From: Trebonia sp963822615
GTDB taxonomy: Bacteria; Actinomycetota; Actinomycetes; Streptosporangiales; Streptosporangiaceae
Assembly (NCBI GenBank): GCA_963822615.1
Contig: CAWGIM010000006.1
Coordinates: forward strand, 868,001-932,000
Reading direction: 5' to 3'
Length of the DNA stretch: 64,000 bases
Below are positions 38,144-45,909 of the stretch, piece by piece. How positions within the stretch are numbered: position 1 is the first letter of the stretch; the number at the start of each line of letters is the position of its first letter. A program made the position numbers and the translations under genes. Below the pieces are notes generated by a model, which made no database searches, had not been told where the DNA came from, and saw only the letters and a program-made list of their open reading frames with translations.

Positions 38144-38833
38144 TCACTCCGGCCGCCCGGCGAACTTGTAGCCGACCCCGCGGACGGTCGCGATCAGCCG
38201 CGGGCTGGCCGCGTCGTCCCCCAGCCGCGCCCGCAGGCTGCGGATGTGCACGTCCACTACCCGCTCGTCGCCGTAGAAGTCGTAGCCCCACACGCCCTCA
38301 AGGAGCTGACGGCGGGAGAAGACCCGGCCGGGGCTGGCGGCCAGCGCGACCAGGATGTCGAACTCGAGCGCGGACAGGCTCACCAGCGTGCCGTCCGCCC
38401 GCACTTCCCTGGCGCCGGGGTCAATGCTCAGCCCGGCGAACCGGAGCACCGCGGCCGGGGCCTCGCGGGGGCCGCGGTCCCGGCGCAGCACCGCCTTGAC
38501 CCGGGCGGTCACCTCCCGCGGGCTGAACGGCTTGGTGATGTAGTCGTCCGCCCCGACGCCGAGGCCGATCAGCTTGTCCACCTCCTCGGTGCGGGCGGTG
38601 ACCAGGATCACGTACACGTCGCTGAAGGTGCGCAGCTCGCGCAGCGCCTCAAGGCCGTCGATGCCGGGCAGCAGCACGTCGAGCAGCACCAGGTCGGGCG
38701 GCTCGCGGCGCACCCGCTCGACGGCGGTCTCGCCGTCGGCCGCCTCGGTCACCGCGAACCCGTCCGCCTCCAGGTATCCGCGCAGCACGGTGCGGATATG
38801 CGGTTCGTCGTCGACAACGAGCACCTGGCGCAT
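38144..38833 (-). CDS. OmpR/PhoB-type response regulator
   Basis: 229 residues. Receiver domain 1-120 with acidic pocket D8/D9, phospho-acceptor D52 (LVLLDVLLPG), T80-region and K102-type lysine (YITKPFSPREV); winged helix from about 130 with LSALEFDILVALAASPGRVFS and VDVHIRSLRARLGD. The ATG at 38833 has GAGGGGTGAG upstream. Forms an operon with the histidine kinase at 37018-38133 and is divergent from the secreted protein gene at 39002. Confidence 0.95.
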   Translation of the reverse strand: MRQVLVVDDEPHIRTVLRGYLEADGFAVTEAADGETAVERVRREPPDLVLLDVLLPGIDGLEALRELRTFSDVYVILVTARTEEVDKLIGLGVGADDYITKPFSPREVTARVKAVLRRDRGPREAPAAVLRFAGLSIDPGAREVRADGTLVSLSALEFDILVALAASPGRVFSRRQLLEGVWGYDFYGDERVVDVHIRSLRARLGDDAASPRLIATVRGVGYKFAGRPE

Positions 38834-39001
38834 CGCTCACCCCTCGCCCAGGGTAGGGCCGCCGGGCGCGGTCCGGCACCAGCGCGGCGGCGATCTTCAC
38901 GGGAGCTTCACACCCGCACCGGCCGTAGCCTCACGGGGGCGGGCCAGGCTCAAGGGTGTCGGATCAAGACGGGAACTCAGGCGATAGCGAGGAGTCCAAA
39001 G

Positions 39002-39553
39002 ATGGAACGCAACAAGCGGCGGCTGGTGACCGGGCTGGCGGCGGCCGGGGTGCTGGCGGGGGCGCTGGCGGGCGGCGGGGCGGCCCTCGCCGCCACCACC
39101 GGGTCGGGGCAGCCGGCGGTCACCGCGGCGGCGTTCGGCACGCCGGCCGCGACGGCCACCGCGGCCACGCCGGCCGCGGGGCGGCACCCGGCCCGTTACC
39201 TGCGCCGGGCGCACGCCGCGCGGCTGGTGCTGCGGACCTCGGCCGCTTACCTGGGGCTGACCCCGGCCGAGCTGCGCGCGCAACTGGAAGCGGGCAAGTC
39301 CCTGGCCGCGGTGGCCACCGCCCGGGGCAAGTCGGTCGGCGGCCTGGAGGACGCGATCGTGGCGGCGGTGGACAAGCGGATCGACGCCAGCAAGCTGACC
39401 GCCGCCCGCAAGGCGGCGCTCACCGCCGACGTGCAGGCCCACGTGGGCACGTTCGTGAACGCGGTCCACCCGTTCCGGGAGGCGGCCCGCAGGCTGGCCA
39501 AGGGCGCTGTCCCGGCGCCCGCGCCGAGCGCGTCAAGCACCGCCGCGGCCTGA
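39002..39553 (+). CDS. Secreted alanine-rich protein of unknown function
   Basis: 183 residues, ATG at 39002 with GAGGAG upstream. A signal peptide is clear: NKRR basic start, hydrophobic core to about residue 28, AALAA-TTG cleavage-like site. A Thr/Ala-rich spacer follows, then AAYLGLTPAELRAQLEAGKSLAAVA near residues 80-105, a helical motif that recurs in actinobacterial secreted proteins and that I know only as an uncharacterised repeat; a second helical stretch ends near 165. The C-terminus is Pro/Ala/Ser-rich. It is divergent from the two-component system and ends at a perfect Rho-independent terminator, so it is a monocistronic candidate target of that system. Confidence 0.75.
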   Translation: MERNKRRLVTGLAAAGVLAGALAGGGAALAATTGSGQPAVTAAAFGTPAATATAATPAAGRHPARYLRRAHAARLVLRTSAAYLGLTPAELRAQLEAGKSLAAVATARGKSVGGLEDAIVAAVDKRIDASKLTAARKAALTADVQAHVGTFVNAVHPFREAARRLAKGAVPAPAPSASSTAAA

Positions 39554-39568
39554 ACGGCCCGGGCAGCG

Positions 39569-39626
39569 GAACGGGTGCGGGCGGTGCCAGGGGGGCGCCG
39601 CCCGCACCCGTTCGGTGCCTGCTGCT
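39569..39626 (+). terminator. Rho-independent terminator after the secreted protein gene
   Basis: GAACGGGTGCGGGCG (39569-39583) and CGCCCGCACCCGTTC (39599-39613) form a perfect 15-bp stem with a 15-base loop. Eight bases later a short T tract begins (CTGCTTTTTT). Position is 16 bases past the stop at 39553. Confidence 0.85.
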
Positions 39627-39652
39627 TTTTTGACGTTGCTGCTTTTTCGACG

Positions 39653-40636
39653 TTAAGGTGCGAGCTCGCGCAGCCGCGGCAGCACTTCCTTGCCGATCTG
39701 CTGGATGGCGGCGAAGGGGTCGGCCGACAGCACCTGGATCGAGACGATGTCCGCGCCGACGTCGGTGACCAGCGGGCGGTAGGCCTCGACCAGGCCGTCG
39801 GCGTCGGGCACGACCGTGTAGCTGGCGAGGACCTCGCCGCGGTCCATCTGGTCCGCCTTGATGCGCAGCTCGGCCGGGTCGGTCGCCTCCAGGCGGCCAG
39901 GGGCGCGCAGGCCGCGCATGGACGACAGCGCCGTCCAGGCCTCGTCCGGGCCGTCGGCCAGCACGGTCCAGCGGGTGGCGAGCACCAGGTGCTCCTTGCC
40001 CGCCTCGGTGGCGGCCTGCCGGTACGGCTCGATGACCTTGGCCACCGTGTCGGCCGGGTTCTTCACGCTGGTGATCAGGCCGTCGGCGTAGGTGCCGGCG
40101 AACGCGGCCGACTTGGGGCCGCCCGCCGCCATCAGGATCGGCAGCTTGCCCACCGGCGGCGAGTAGAGCTTGGCCGTCTCCATCGGGTAGTACTGGCCGT
40201 CGAAGGTCACCTTCTCGCCGGCGAACATCCGGTGCATGATCTCCAGCGCTTCCTGCATCCGGGCCTGCCGCTCGGCGTAGCCGGGGAACGGGAAGCCCAG
40301 CGGGCGCTCGTTGAGCGCCTCGCCGGTGCCCACCCCGAGCATCAGCCGGCCGCCGGACAGCCGGTCGGTGGTCGCCGCCATCTGCGCCACCAGGGCCGGG
40401 TGGTAGTGGAAGAGCGGGCAGGTCACCGCGGTGCCGAGCAGCACGCTGCTCGTCTCGGCCGCCACCGCGCCCAGCCAGGACCAGACGAAGCCGGCCGCGG
40501 ACGTGTCGTCCACCCAGGGGTGGAAGTGGTCGCTGCCGAGTACCGCGTCGAACCCCGCCTGCTCGGCCGCCACGGCCTGCTTAACAAGGTCTTCCGGCTG
40601 GTAGGACTCGTGGCTGCAGAGCCAGGCGAACTTCAT
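39653..40636 (-). CDS. LLM-class F420-dependent oxidoreductase
   Basis: 327 residues of the luciferase-like TIM-barrel family, subgroup related to F420-dependent glucose-6-phosphate dehydrogenase (starts MKFAWLCSHESYQPEDLVKQ, then FDAVLGSDHFHPW, LGTAVTCPLFHYHPALVAQM, LSGGRLMLGVGTGEALNE, KLPILMAAGGPKSAAFAG). Such proteins transfer hydride between cofactor F420 and a substrate; the sugar-phosphate role of true Fgd is not assured for this relative. F420 chemistry supports an actinobacterial host. The gene is 75 bp from the VOC gene upstream on the same strand and converges on the terminator above. Confidence 0.9.
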   Translation of the reverse strand: MKFAWLCSHESYQPEDLVKQAVAAEQAGFDAVLGSDHFHPWVDDTSAAGFVWSWLGAVAAETSSVLLGTAVTCPLFHYHPALVAQMAATTDRLSGGRLMLGVGTGEALNERPLGFPFPGYAERQARMQEALEIMHRMFAGEKVTFDGQYYPMETAKLYSPPVGKLPILMAAGGPKSAAFAGTYADGLITSVKNPADTVAKVIEPYRQAATEAGKEHLVLATRWTVLADGPDEAWTALSSMRGLRAPGRLEATDPAELRIKADQMDRGEVLASYTVVPDADGLVEAYRPLVTDVGADIVSIQVLSADPFAAIQQIGKEVLPRLRELAP

Positions 40637-40711
40637 CTACGCCTCCATCATTGATCGCGTCACCCTTGATCCTCTCACCGCGGCCCGGGCGCGCTCACAC
40701 GCGCGTCCTGC

Positions 40712-41152
40712 CTAGCGGGCGAAGAGCTGGCCGGGGTCGGCGAACGCCTTGAACTCCAGCGGGTTGCCAGCCGGGTCGTAGAAGAACATCGTCCACTGCT
40801 CGCCGGCCTGGCCGGCGAAGCGGAGGTGGGGCTCGATCGCGAACGCGACCCCGGCCGCCCGCAGCCGTTCGGCCAGCAGGTGGAAGCCGGCCACCGGCAG
40901 CACCAGGCCGAAGTGCGGGACCGGGACGTCATGGCCGTCCACCGGGTTGTGCGCGGGCGGCCCCTCGCGGCCCGGCACCAGGTGGGTGACCAGCTGGTGG
41001 CCGGCCAGGTTCCAGTCGATCCAGAGATCGGACTGGCGGCCGCGGGGCAGGCCGAGCACGCCACCGTAGAACGCCGCGGCCGCGGCCAGGTCGTCGACCG
41101 GCACCGCGAGGTGGAACGGCGGGCGGGCTGCTTGGTTCTGGTCCAGGCTCAT
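40712..41152 (-). CDS. VOC (glyoxalase-like) protein 1
   Basis: 146 residues from the ATG at 41152; the frame is open further upstream but only antisense to the divergent VOC gene. Paired beta-alpha-beta-beta-beta modules: FHLAVPVDDLAAAAAFYGGVLG and FGLVLPVAGFHLLAERLR; metal-site-like residues H14, and E in GNPLEFKAF near the end. VOC proteins include glyoxalases, dioxygenases and resistance proteins; no substrate can be given. Divergent from a second VOC gene over 39 bp with a shared dyad. Confidence 0.85.
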   Translation of the reverse strand: MSLDQNQAARPPFHLAVPVDDLAAAAAFYGGVLGLPRGRQSDLWIDWNLAGHQLVTHLVPGREGPPAHNPVDGHDVPVPHFGLVLPVAGFHLLAERLRAAGVAFAIEPHLRFAGQAGEQWTMFFYDPAGNPLEFKAFADPGQLFAR

Positions 41153-41155
41153 AGT

Positions 41156-41180
41156 AAGTATCTTAATATCGAGATACCTT
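41156..41180. promoter_or_regulatory. Dyad operator between divergent VOC genes
   Basis: GTATCT (41158-41163) and AGATAC (41172-41177) are inverted repeats eight bases apart in an AT-rich segment, extended by AAG/CTT outside. The dyad lies between the two start codons only 39 bp apart, overlapping both promoters, and resembles MarR/TetR-type sites. No regulator gene is adjacent. Confidence 0.6.
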
Positions 41181-41191
41181 GGAGGCGGCCG

Positions 41192-41551
41192 ATGATCACC
41201 GGCGTTGACCACGTGCAGCTCGCCATGCCGCGGGGCCGCGAGGACGCGGCCCGGGCCTACTACGGCGGCCTGCTTGGCATGACCGAGCAGCCCAAGCCGC
41301 CGGCCCTGGCGGCCCGCGGCGGGTGCTGGTTCACCTCCGGGGCGGCGGTGCTCCACCTCGGGGTTGAGGACCAGTTCGCGCCCGCCCGCAAGGCGCACCC
41401 GGCGCTGCTGGTGGACGACCTCGACCGGCTGGCGGCGGCCCTTTCCGCGGCCGGCTACGCCTGCGTCCGCTCGGACGACCAGGTTCCCGGCGTGCGGCGG
41501 TTCCACAGCCACGACCCGTTCGGCAACCGGGTCGAGTTCCAGCAGGCGTGA
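41192..41551 (+). CDS. VOC (glyoxalase-like) protein 2
   Basis: 119 residues, ATG at 41192 with GGAGG seven bases upstream. Single glyoxalase/bleomycin-resistance domain: ITGVDHVQLAMPRG, ARAYYGGLLGMTE, HPALLVDDLDRLAAAL and a C-terminal HDPFGNRVEFQQA with the usual Glu. Typical length of a one-domain VOC protein acting as a dimer. Shares its promoter region with the divergent VOC gene. Confidence 0.88.
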   Translation: MITGVDHVQLAMPRGREDAARAYYGGLLGMTEQPKPPALAARGGCWFTSGAAVLHLGVEDQFAPARKAHPALLVDDLDRLAAALSAAGYACVRSDDQVPGVRRFHSHDPFGNRVEFQQA

Positions 41552-41582
41552 ACGTCCCGGCCCGCTGCCGGTACTCCTTGAC

Positions 41583-41613
41583 GCCAATCGGTTTGCAATG
41601 CAAAGCTATTGGC
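41583..41613. promoter_or_regulatory. Concentric palindrome upstream of membrane protein-winged helix operon
   Basis: GCCAAT (41583-41588) and ATTGGC (41608-41613) enclose TTTGC-AAT-GCAAA (41592-41604); both dyads share the same centre at 41598, making a 31-bp nearly perfect palindrome. It lies 35 bp before the GTG start at 41648. The inner TTTGCAATGCAAA form is a plausible site for the PadR/MarR-like winged-helix protein encoded second in the operon. Confidence 0.7.
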
Positions 41614-41647
41614 ATCAGTTGAGTTCGGGCGACCGGCGGAGGCAGCG

Positions 41648-42484
41648 GTGGACGGGCAAGGCGACCAGCCGGAGCGGCGGGACAACGGCGGCGCAGGCGG
41701 GCCGGACGGCGGGCCGGACCCGGCCGCGCTGCTCGGGGACCTGGGCGCGCTGCGGCGGCGGGCGCGGGCGGCGCGGCACGGCTACTGGTTCCCGCTGGTC
41801 CTGTTCGGCCTGCTGACCTGCGCGTCGGCCCCGTTCTACGTGGGCCAGGACGACCTGGCCGGAGCCGGGACCGGAGCCGGGACCGGGTCCACCGGGCCGG
41901 TGGCGGTGGCCGGGTACAGCGGGCCGCCGCCGCTCCCCTTCCTCGGCGGTTACGCCCCCGTGAGCGGGCAGCGGTTCCTGGGCTTCTACTGGCTGGCGGC
42001 GCTGCTCGGCGGCCTGCTGCTGACGCTGCTGTGGTACCGCTGGCACGGGCGGCGGGCCGGCGTGGCGACCCCGGCCCGCGGCTACATCGTCAGCACCGCG
42101 GTACTGACGGCGCTGGCGGTGGCGCTCCCGCTGCTGGCCCGGCTGAACAGCGCGCACTGGCTGCGGCCGCTGGCCGTGCTTTGGCCAGGTGACCTGGTGA
42201 TGCGGGGCACGTTCCCGTTCGTCATCATCGCCTTCGGCCTGTGGGTGCTGGCCTGGGCCGAGCGCAGCCGCGCGCTCGCGCTCATCGCGGCCCTCTACAC
42301 CGGGTCGGCGCTGCTGTCTTCCCTCTACGACACCGAGAACATCCTGTTCCGGCTGGGCTGGTCGCCGTCCAGCGCCGCCCAGTGGAGCCTGACCGCCCTG
42401 CCGAACGTGCTGCTGCCCGCGCTGGTGCTGCTGGCGGCCGGGGCGGCCGCGTTCGCGGTGCAGCGCCGCCGGGCCGCGGCGTGA
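41648..42484 (+). CDS. Multi-pass membrane protein of unknown function
   Basis: 278 residues from the GTG at 41648 (GGAGG upstream). The first 40 residues are hydrophilic; six to seven helices follow, for example YWFPLVLFGLLTCASAPFYV near 52 and LGFYWLAALLGGLLLTLLWY near 115. Family is unnamed to me, but the pairing of such a protein with a short winged-helix regulator is common in Streptomyces-like genomes. Its stop overlaps the start of that regulator by four bases (GTGA), so expression is coupled. Confidence 0.8.
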   Translation: MDGQGDQPERRDNGGAGGPDGGPDPAALLGDLGALRRRARAARHGYWFPLVLFGLLTCASAPFYVGQDDLAGAGTGAGTGSTGPVAVAGYSGPPPLPFLGGYAPVSGQRFLGFYWLAALLGGLLLTLLWYRWHGRRAGVATPARGYIVSTAVLTALAVALPLLARLNSAHWLRPLAVLWPGDLVMRGTFPFVIIAFGLWVLAWAERSRALALIAALYTGSALLSSLYDTENILFRLGWSPSSAAQWSLTALPNVLLPALVLLAAGAAAFAVQRRRAAA

Positions 42485-42843
42485 CGGTGACCCCGGACGG
42501 CCGGCCGGACCAGGGGATGCGCCCGCATCCCACCAGCAGCCTCGACGACACGGTGCACCAGCGGCACCGGCTCGGCATCCTGACCATCACCGCCGAGGCG
42601 CGGCGGGCCGAGTTCGGCTACCTGCGCGAGGAGCTCGGGCTGACCGCGGGCAACCTGTCCAGGCACCTTGCGGTGCTGGAGGAGGCCGGCCTGGTCGCGG
42701 TGGAGAAGGGCTACGCCGGGCGCCGCCCGCGGACCTGGGTGAGCATCACCGCCGCGGGCCGGGCGGCGCTGCGGGCGGAGCTGGCGGCGCTGACCGAGCT
42801 TCTGCGGCGCCACCAGGCCGCGCCGCCAGCGGGCGACGACTGA
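42481..42843 (+). CDS. Winged-helix transcriptional regulator (ArsR/MarR-like, HTH_34 type)
   Basis: 120 residues from the GTG at 42481. One winged helix: VHQRHRLGILTITAEARRAE, FGYLREELGLTAGNLSRHLA as recognition helix and VEKGYAGRRPRTWVSIT as the wing, then a short helix for dimerisation. No cysteine metal sensor is present, so ArsR-style metal sensing is unlikely. Coupled to the preceding membrane-protein gene; most likely autoregulates through the 41583-41613 palindrome. Confidence 0.9.
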   Translation: MTVTPDGRPDQGMRPHPTSSLDDTVHQRHRLGILTITAEARRAEFGYLREELGLTAGNLSRHLAVLEEAGLVAVEKGYAGRRPRTWVSITAAGRAALRAELAALTELLRRHQAAPPAGDD

Positions 42844-42932
42844 GCCGTCGCGGACTCCGGCGGATTCCGGTTTCGGTGGCCAGCCGGCCCTTCAGGGGTG
42901 CAAAACGGAGCGGCCGGCCTCATGCTAGGTAC

Positions 42933-43511
42933 GTGGACGCAGACCAGGTCGCTACAATCCGTGCACTGATGGCCAGCTCCCGCTGGCTGGAGCAGGCCCG
43001 GCTGCTCGGCCGCGCGCTGCGCACCACGCCCCGGTCGGCGGGCGGGCTGCTGGTGGTCGGCACCCCCGCCTTCGAGCCCTGGCACATGACCGCGCACCTG
43101 GACGACGAGTCGCGGCTGTCCGGCGCGGCCGAGCTGGCGCCGACGCTGGTGCGCTGGTCTCCCCCGCCCGGCGCTCCCCCGCACCTGTCGGTCGGCCTGG
43201 CCCGGCTGGAGGCCGCCCGCCGCGGCGAGACGCTGTTCGTGGTGGCCGAGGACACCGCCCCCGTCCCGCTGCTCGAACGGGTCAACGACGCCCGCAAGAC
43301 CGGCGCCACCATCCTCGCCCTGGACAGCGACGACCCCGAGCTGGACGCGCTCGCCCACGAGGCCCTGTCCGTCCCGGACACGCTCTCCTTCGACGCCGGC
43401 CAGCACCTGGTCTCGGCCGCCGCCGGCGAGCAGGTCACCCTAGCCCGCACCCGCGGCCTGCGCGACCGCCTGGCCCGCCTGCTCGACAACGTGGCCGGCC
43501 CGAGCGCCTAG
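42933..43511 (+). CDS. Conserved actinobacterial protein of unknown function
   Basis: 192 residues if started at the GTG at 42933 (VDADQVATIRALMASSRWLE). I recall similar Streptomyces hypotheticals with the same opening, the HLDDESR and RWSPPPGAPPHLSVGL segments and the ETLFVVAEDTAPVPLLERV centre. No catalytic motif is clear. A TAGGTA or CATGCT hexamer lies only a few bases upstream with no ribosome site, so the message may be leaderless. The 90-bp upstream segment separates it from the winged-helix gene. Product may bind nucleotide or protein; function cannot be assigned. Confidence 0.78.
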   Translation: MDADQVATIRALMASSRWLEQARLLGRALRTTPRSAGGLLVVGTPAFEPWHMTAHLDDESRLSGAAELAPTLVRWSPPPGAPPHLSVGLARLEAARRGETLFVVAEDTAPVPLLERVNDARKTGATILALDSDDPELDALAHEALSVPDTLSFDAGQHLVSAAAGEQVTLARTRGLRDRLARLLDNVAGPSA

Positions 43512-43845
43512 CGCGGCGGCCGGGGGCGGGGGCGGGCGGCGGGCGGCGGCGGGCGCGGGCAGCGGCGGGAGCGGGCGGCGGCCGGCCGACACCACAGCCG
43601 CCCCATCAGCCACGTTGGTGCGGGCGCAGGATTTGGCATGGAAATAAAGTGGCGCTATCACCCCACCTTATTTCCATGCTGATAAAAGTTTCCGCAGTAA
43701 TGCCACCATCTGAGGGAATGTGCCGCGGGCGCGGCCATGGCGGCGGAATTTCGCGTTCCGGATGGTGTCGCGGCAGCCGGGTCAGGGTCATGTTCCCGGT
43801 TTTGCGGCAGCCGCCCGCCGCCACCACACTCAGCTAAGCTCAAGC
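43512..43845. other. 334-bp gene-free spacer between convergent genes
   Basis: No supported gene. The left 80 bp is a monotonous GGC/GCG tract, then an AT-rich inverted repeat (43636-43679), then mixed sequence with no ribosome-site-led reading frame. A short open frame at 43649-43837 lacks coding-like codon use and a good start. Confidence 0.6.
43636..43679. repeat. AT-rich 17-bp inverted repeat, candidate bidirectional terminator
   Basis: GCATGGAAATAAAGTGG (43636-43652) and CCACCTTATTTCCATGC (43663-43679) pair at 16 of 17 positions around a 10-base loop. The composition is far more AT-rich than any neighbour. It lies between the 3' ends of a plus-strand and a minus-strand gene, which favours a two-way terminator, but no U-tracts follow. 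Confidence 0.75.
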
Positions 43846-44691
43846 TCAGGAGTCCAGGGAAAGAACCATGGTGGGCCGCTCGATCACGTGGTCGTCGCGC
43901 AGCGGGCGGACGGCGGTGCCGATGGCGAAGAACTCGGTGGTGTGCGAGCCCCAGGTGTGCGAGTGCTGGCGTAGCTGGACGCCGACGATGCCCTCGGCGT
44001 GCAGTTCCTCGGCCTCGGCCTGCATGCGGGTCATCGCCAGCTCGCGGGCGTCGTAGAGGGCCTGGGTGAACTGCTCGATCTCCACGTTGCGGCCGATGTT
44101 GCCGAGCACGGAGCCCATCCGCTGGTGCGCGATGTGGTAGACGCAGGTGCCCATGACCATGCCCAGCGGGGCGTAGCCGGCCCGGATCAGGGTCCAGAAG
44201 TCCTGGCCGGACAGGTCGGAGGTGAACGGCTGGCTCTTGTTGTTGCGCCAGTTCGACACGCCGCCGCCGCCCGCGCCCGGCTCGGCCTTGACCGCGGTGC
44301 CGACCGCCATGAACTCGGCGATGTCCGAGCCGAACTCCTTCATCTCCACGTCCAGGCGGACGCCGACGATGCCGTCGGCGCCGAGCGCGTCGGCCTCCGC
44401 CTCCATCCGCGACATCGCCAGCTCGCGGGCGTGGTACATCGCCTGGGAGAGGACGTCGAGCTCCTGGTTCTTGCCCCAGCGGCCCACCTGCAGCCCGACG
44501 TGGTAGATCGAGGAGCCGAGGACCAGGCCGAGCGGCCGGAAGCCGACCTCGCGGACCAGCAGGAACTCGTTGACCGAGAGGTCAGAGGTGAAGATCGAGC
44601 CCGCCTTGCCCGGCTGCAGCTCGGCGAGCCGCTTGATGGCGTCCGCCGGGACGCCGGCCGCACCGAGGTCAGTGGTCTGGTGGTTGCTCAT
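43846..44691 (-). CDS. Tandem YbjQ/UPF0145-like protein 1
   Basis: 281 residues with two copies of the YbjQ-like (DUF74/UPF0145, heavy-metal-binding name) fold: copy 1 about 32-140 (FTSDLSVNEFLLVREVGFRP, GADGIVGVRLDV, EFMAVGTAV), copy 2 about 155-265 (FTSDLSGQDFWTLIRAGYAP, AEGIVGVQLRQHSH, EFFAIGTAV). The ATG at 44691 follows AGGAGATAAGAGGG. Despite the name, metal binding is not shown here and no Cys/His cluster is obvious beyond HSHTWGSHT. A paralog lies 10 bp upstream, in the same operon. Confidence 0.88.
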   Translation of the reverse strand: MSNHQTTDLGAAGVPADAIKRLAELQPGKAGSIFTSDLSVNEFLLVREVGFRPLGLVLGSSIYHVGLQVGRWGKNQELDVLSQAMYHARELAMSRMEAEADALGADGIVGVRLDVEMKEFGSDIAEFMAVGTAVKAEPGAGGGGVSNWRNNKSQPFTSDLSGQDFWTLIRAGYAPLGMVMGTCVYHIAHQRMGSVLGNIGRNVEIEQFTQALYDARELAMTRMQAEAEELHAEGIVGVQLRQHSHTWGSHTTEFFAIGTAVRPLRDDHVIERPTMVLSLDS

Positions 44692-44701
44692 CGACGCCCT
44701 C

Positions 44702-45625
44702 TTATCTCCTGTTTTGGCCGATGTCGACGCGCGCTGCCTGACGCCGCTGGGGATCCAGGGACATGATGGCGAGCGGAGGCGGCTGATCGCGTCCGGATTG
44801 ACTGCGCTTGAAGCGGACGATCGCGGTGCCGATGTTGACGGCCTCGATGATGTGATCGCGGCCGCCTTCCTGGGCCGGGCACTCGCGCTCGCGGACCCGC
44901 ATGCTCATGTCCGCGATCACCACGCCCTCGGCGCCGATCCGCTTGACGTCGGCCGCGAGCTGCTGCCGGGAGTCGTGGCGGGCGTCGTTGACCAGGTCGG
45001 TCCAGCCGGTGACCTCTGAGTTGCCGGCCGACCAGCGGGTCTGGCCGACCGTGCGCCAGTCGTCGTGCCGGGCGGCGACGGTGATGCCGAGCACCAGGCC
45101 GGCCGGCATCCAGCCGCTGAGCACCAGCTTGGCGAAGTCCTGGCCGGACAGGTCGGAGGTGAACGGGTGGCGCAGCGGCGGCGCGCCGGGGGCGCGGACC
45201 GCGGTGCCGATCGCCTTGAACTCCAGGCCGCCGGCCGGGAACTGGCCGATGGTGAGCCGCACCCCGACCACGCCGTGCCCGCCGAGCGCGGTGCACTCGG
45301 CCACCATGCGGCCGATCGCCGCCCGCCGGGCCTCGTACATCGTCTTCACCAGCGGGCCGAACGACCCGTAGCCGCCCCGGCTGGACACCTGGGTCCGGGC
45401 CGCGGGCGCCCAGCCGAGCGAGTAGCCGCCCCAGGCCCCCGGGCAGCCGTAGCCGCCGGTGTAGCCGATGTTGTACACGGCCGCGCCGAGTACCTGCCCG
45501 GTCGCCTCGAAGCCGGCCGAGCGTACCGCCGCGAACTCATCCGAGGTCAGCGCCGAGCCCCAGGTGCCGCTGCGCCTGATCTCGGCCATCCGGGCCTCGG
45601 CGGCCGGCGGCAGGTGGTTGCTCAC
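44702..45625 (-). CDS. Tandem YbjQ/UPF0145-like protein 2
   Basis: 307 residues from the GTG at 45625, same two-domain plan as the downstream gene but more diverged: ALTSDEFAAVRSAGFEA with GGHGVVGVRLTI, then FTSDLSGQDFAKLVLSGWMP with GAEGVVIADMSM. The first domain carries a Gly/Tyr-rich insert (YTGGYGCPGAWGGYSLG) and the C-terminus a 40-residue Arg/Gln tail absent from the paralog. Function unknown; ordered with its partner as one operon, so a hetero-oligomer is plausible. Confidence 0.87.
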   Translation of the reverse strand: MSNHLPPAAEARMAEIRRSGTWGSALTSDEFAAVRSAGFEATGQVLGAAVYNIGYTGGYGCPGAWGGYSLGWAPAARTQVSSRGGYGSFGPLVKTMYEARRAAIGRMVAECTALGGHGVVGVRLTIGQFPAGGLEFKAIGTAVRAPGAPPLRHPFTSDLSGQDFAKLVLSGWMPAGLVLGITVAARHDDWRTVGQTRWSAGNSEVTGWTDLVNDARHDSRQQLAADVKRIGAEGVVIADMSMRVRERECPAQEGGRDHIIEAVNIGTAIVRFKRSQSGRDQPPPLAIMSLDPQRRQAARVDIGQNRR

Positions 45626-45715
45626 GCCCCTAGCGTAGCCCGGCTAGCCGGGTGCCGCCCGCATGGATGGCGCTTGGGTGCGGGCGGTCCCGGCCGGGAC
45701 CGCGGCCGGGGGCCG

Positions 45716-45889
45716 CTAGTCCTGTTTGTCCCAGGCCTCGTTGCGCTCCCTGACCTTGTCCAGCGCGTGGGCCGCCGCCTCCCGGGTCGGGTAGGGGCCA
45801 AGCAGGTCCTTGCCCGGGCAGGGGGTGTCAGCGGGCTCAACCGTGTGGTGCCGGGTGCAGAAGTACCATTGCTCGTCTGAGTCAGCCAT
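45716..45889 (-). CDS. Small conserved protein (57 aa) divergent from map
   Basis: ATG at 45889 reads MADSDEQWYFCTRHHTVEPA and ends DKVRERNEAWDKQD at a TAG at 45716. Two cysteines (positions 11 and 24) and His-Thr residues suggest a small metal-binding or SPOR-like protein; similar small proteins with a WYFC...CPGKD...GPY pattern accompany methionine aminopeptidase genes in Streptomyces as far as I recall. It is divergent from map with only 20 bp between starts, so the promoters overlap and map may be leaderless. Confidence 0.8.
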   Translation of the reverse strand: MADSDEQWYFCTRHHTVEPADTPCPGKDLLGPYPTREAAAHALDKVRERNEAWDKQD

Positions 45890-45909
45890 GCCTATTAGAC
45901 TCCCAAAAC

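Noticed and set aside
36688..38499. 603-residue plus-strand frame across the PrsW 3' end and the two-component genes
   Set aside because: Antisense shadow of histidine kinase and response regulator, both with complete catalytic motifs.
43649..43837. Small ORF in the gene-free spacer
   Set aside because: Starts inside the inverted repeat, no ribosome site, no coding-like composition.
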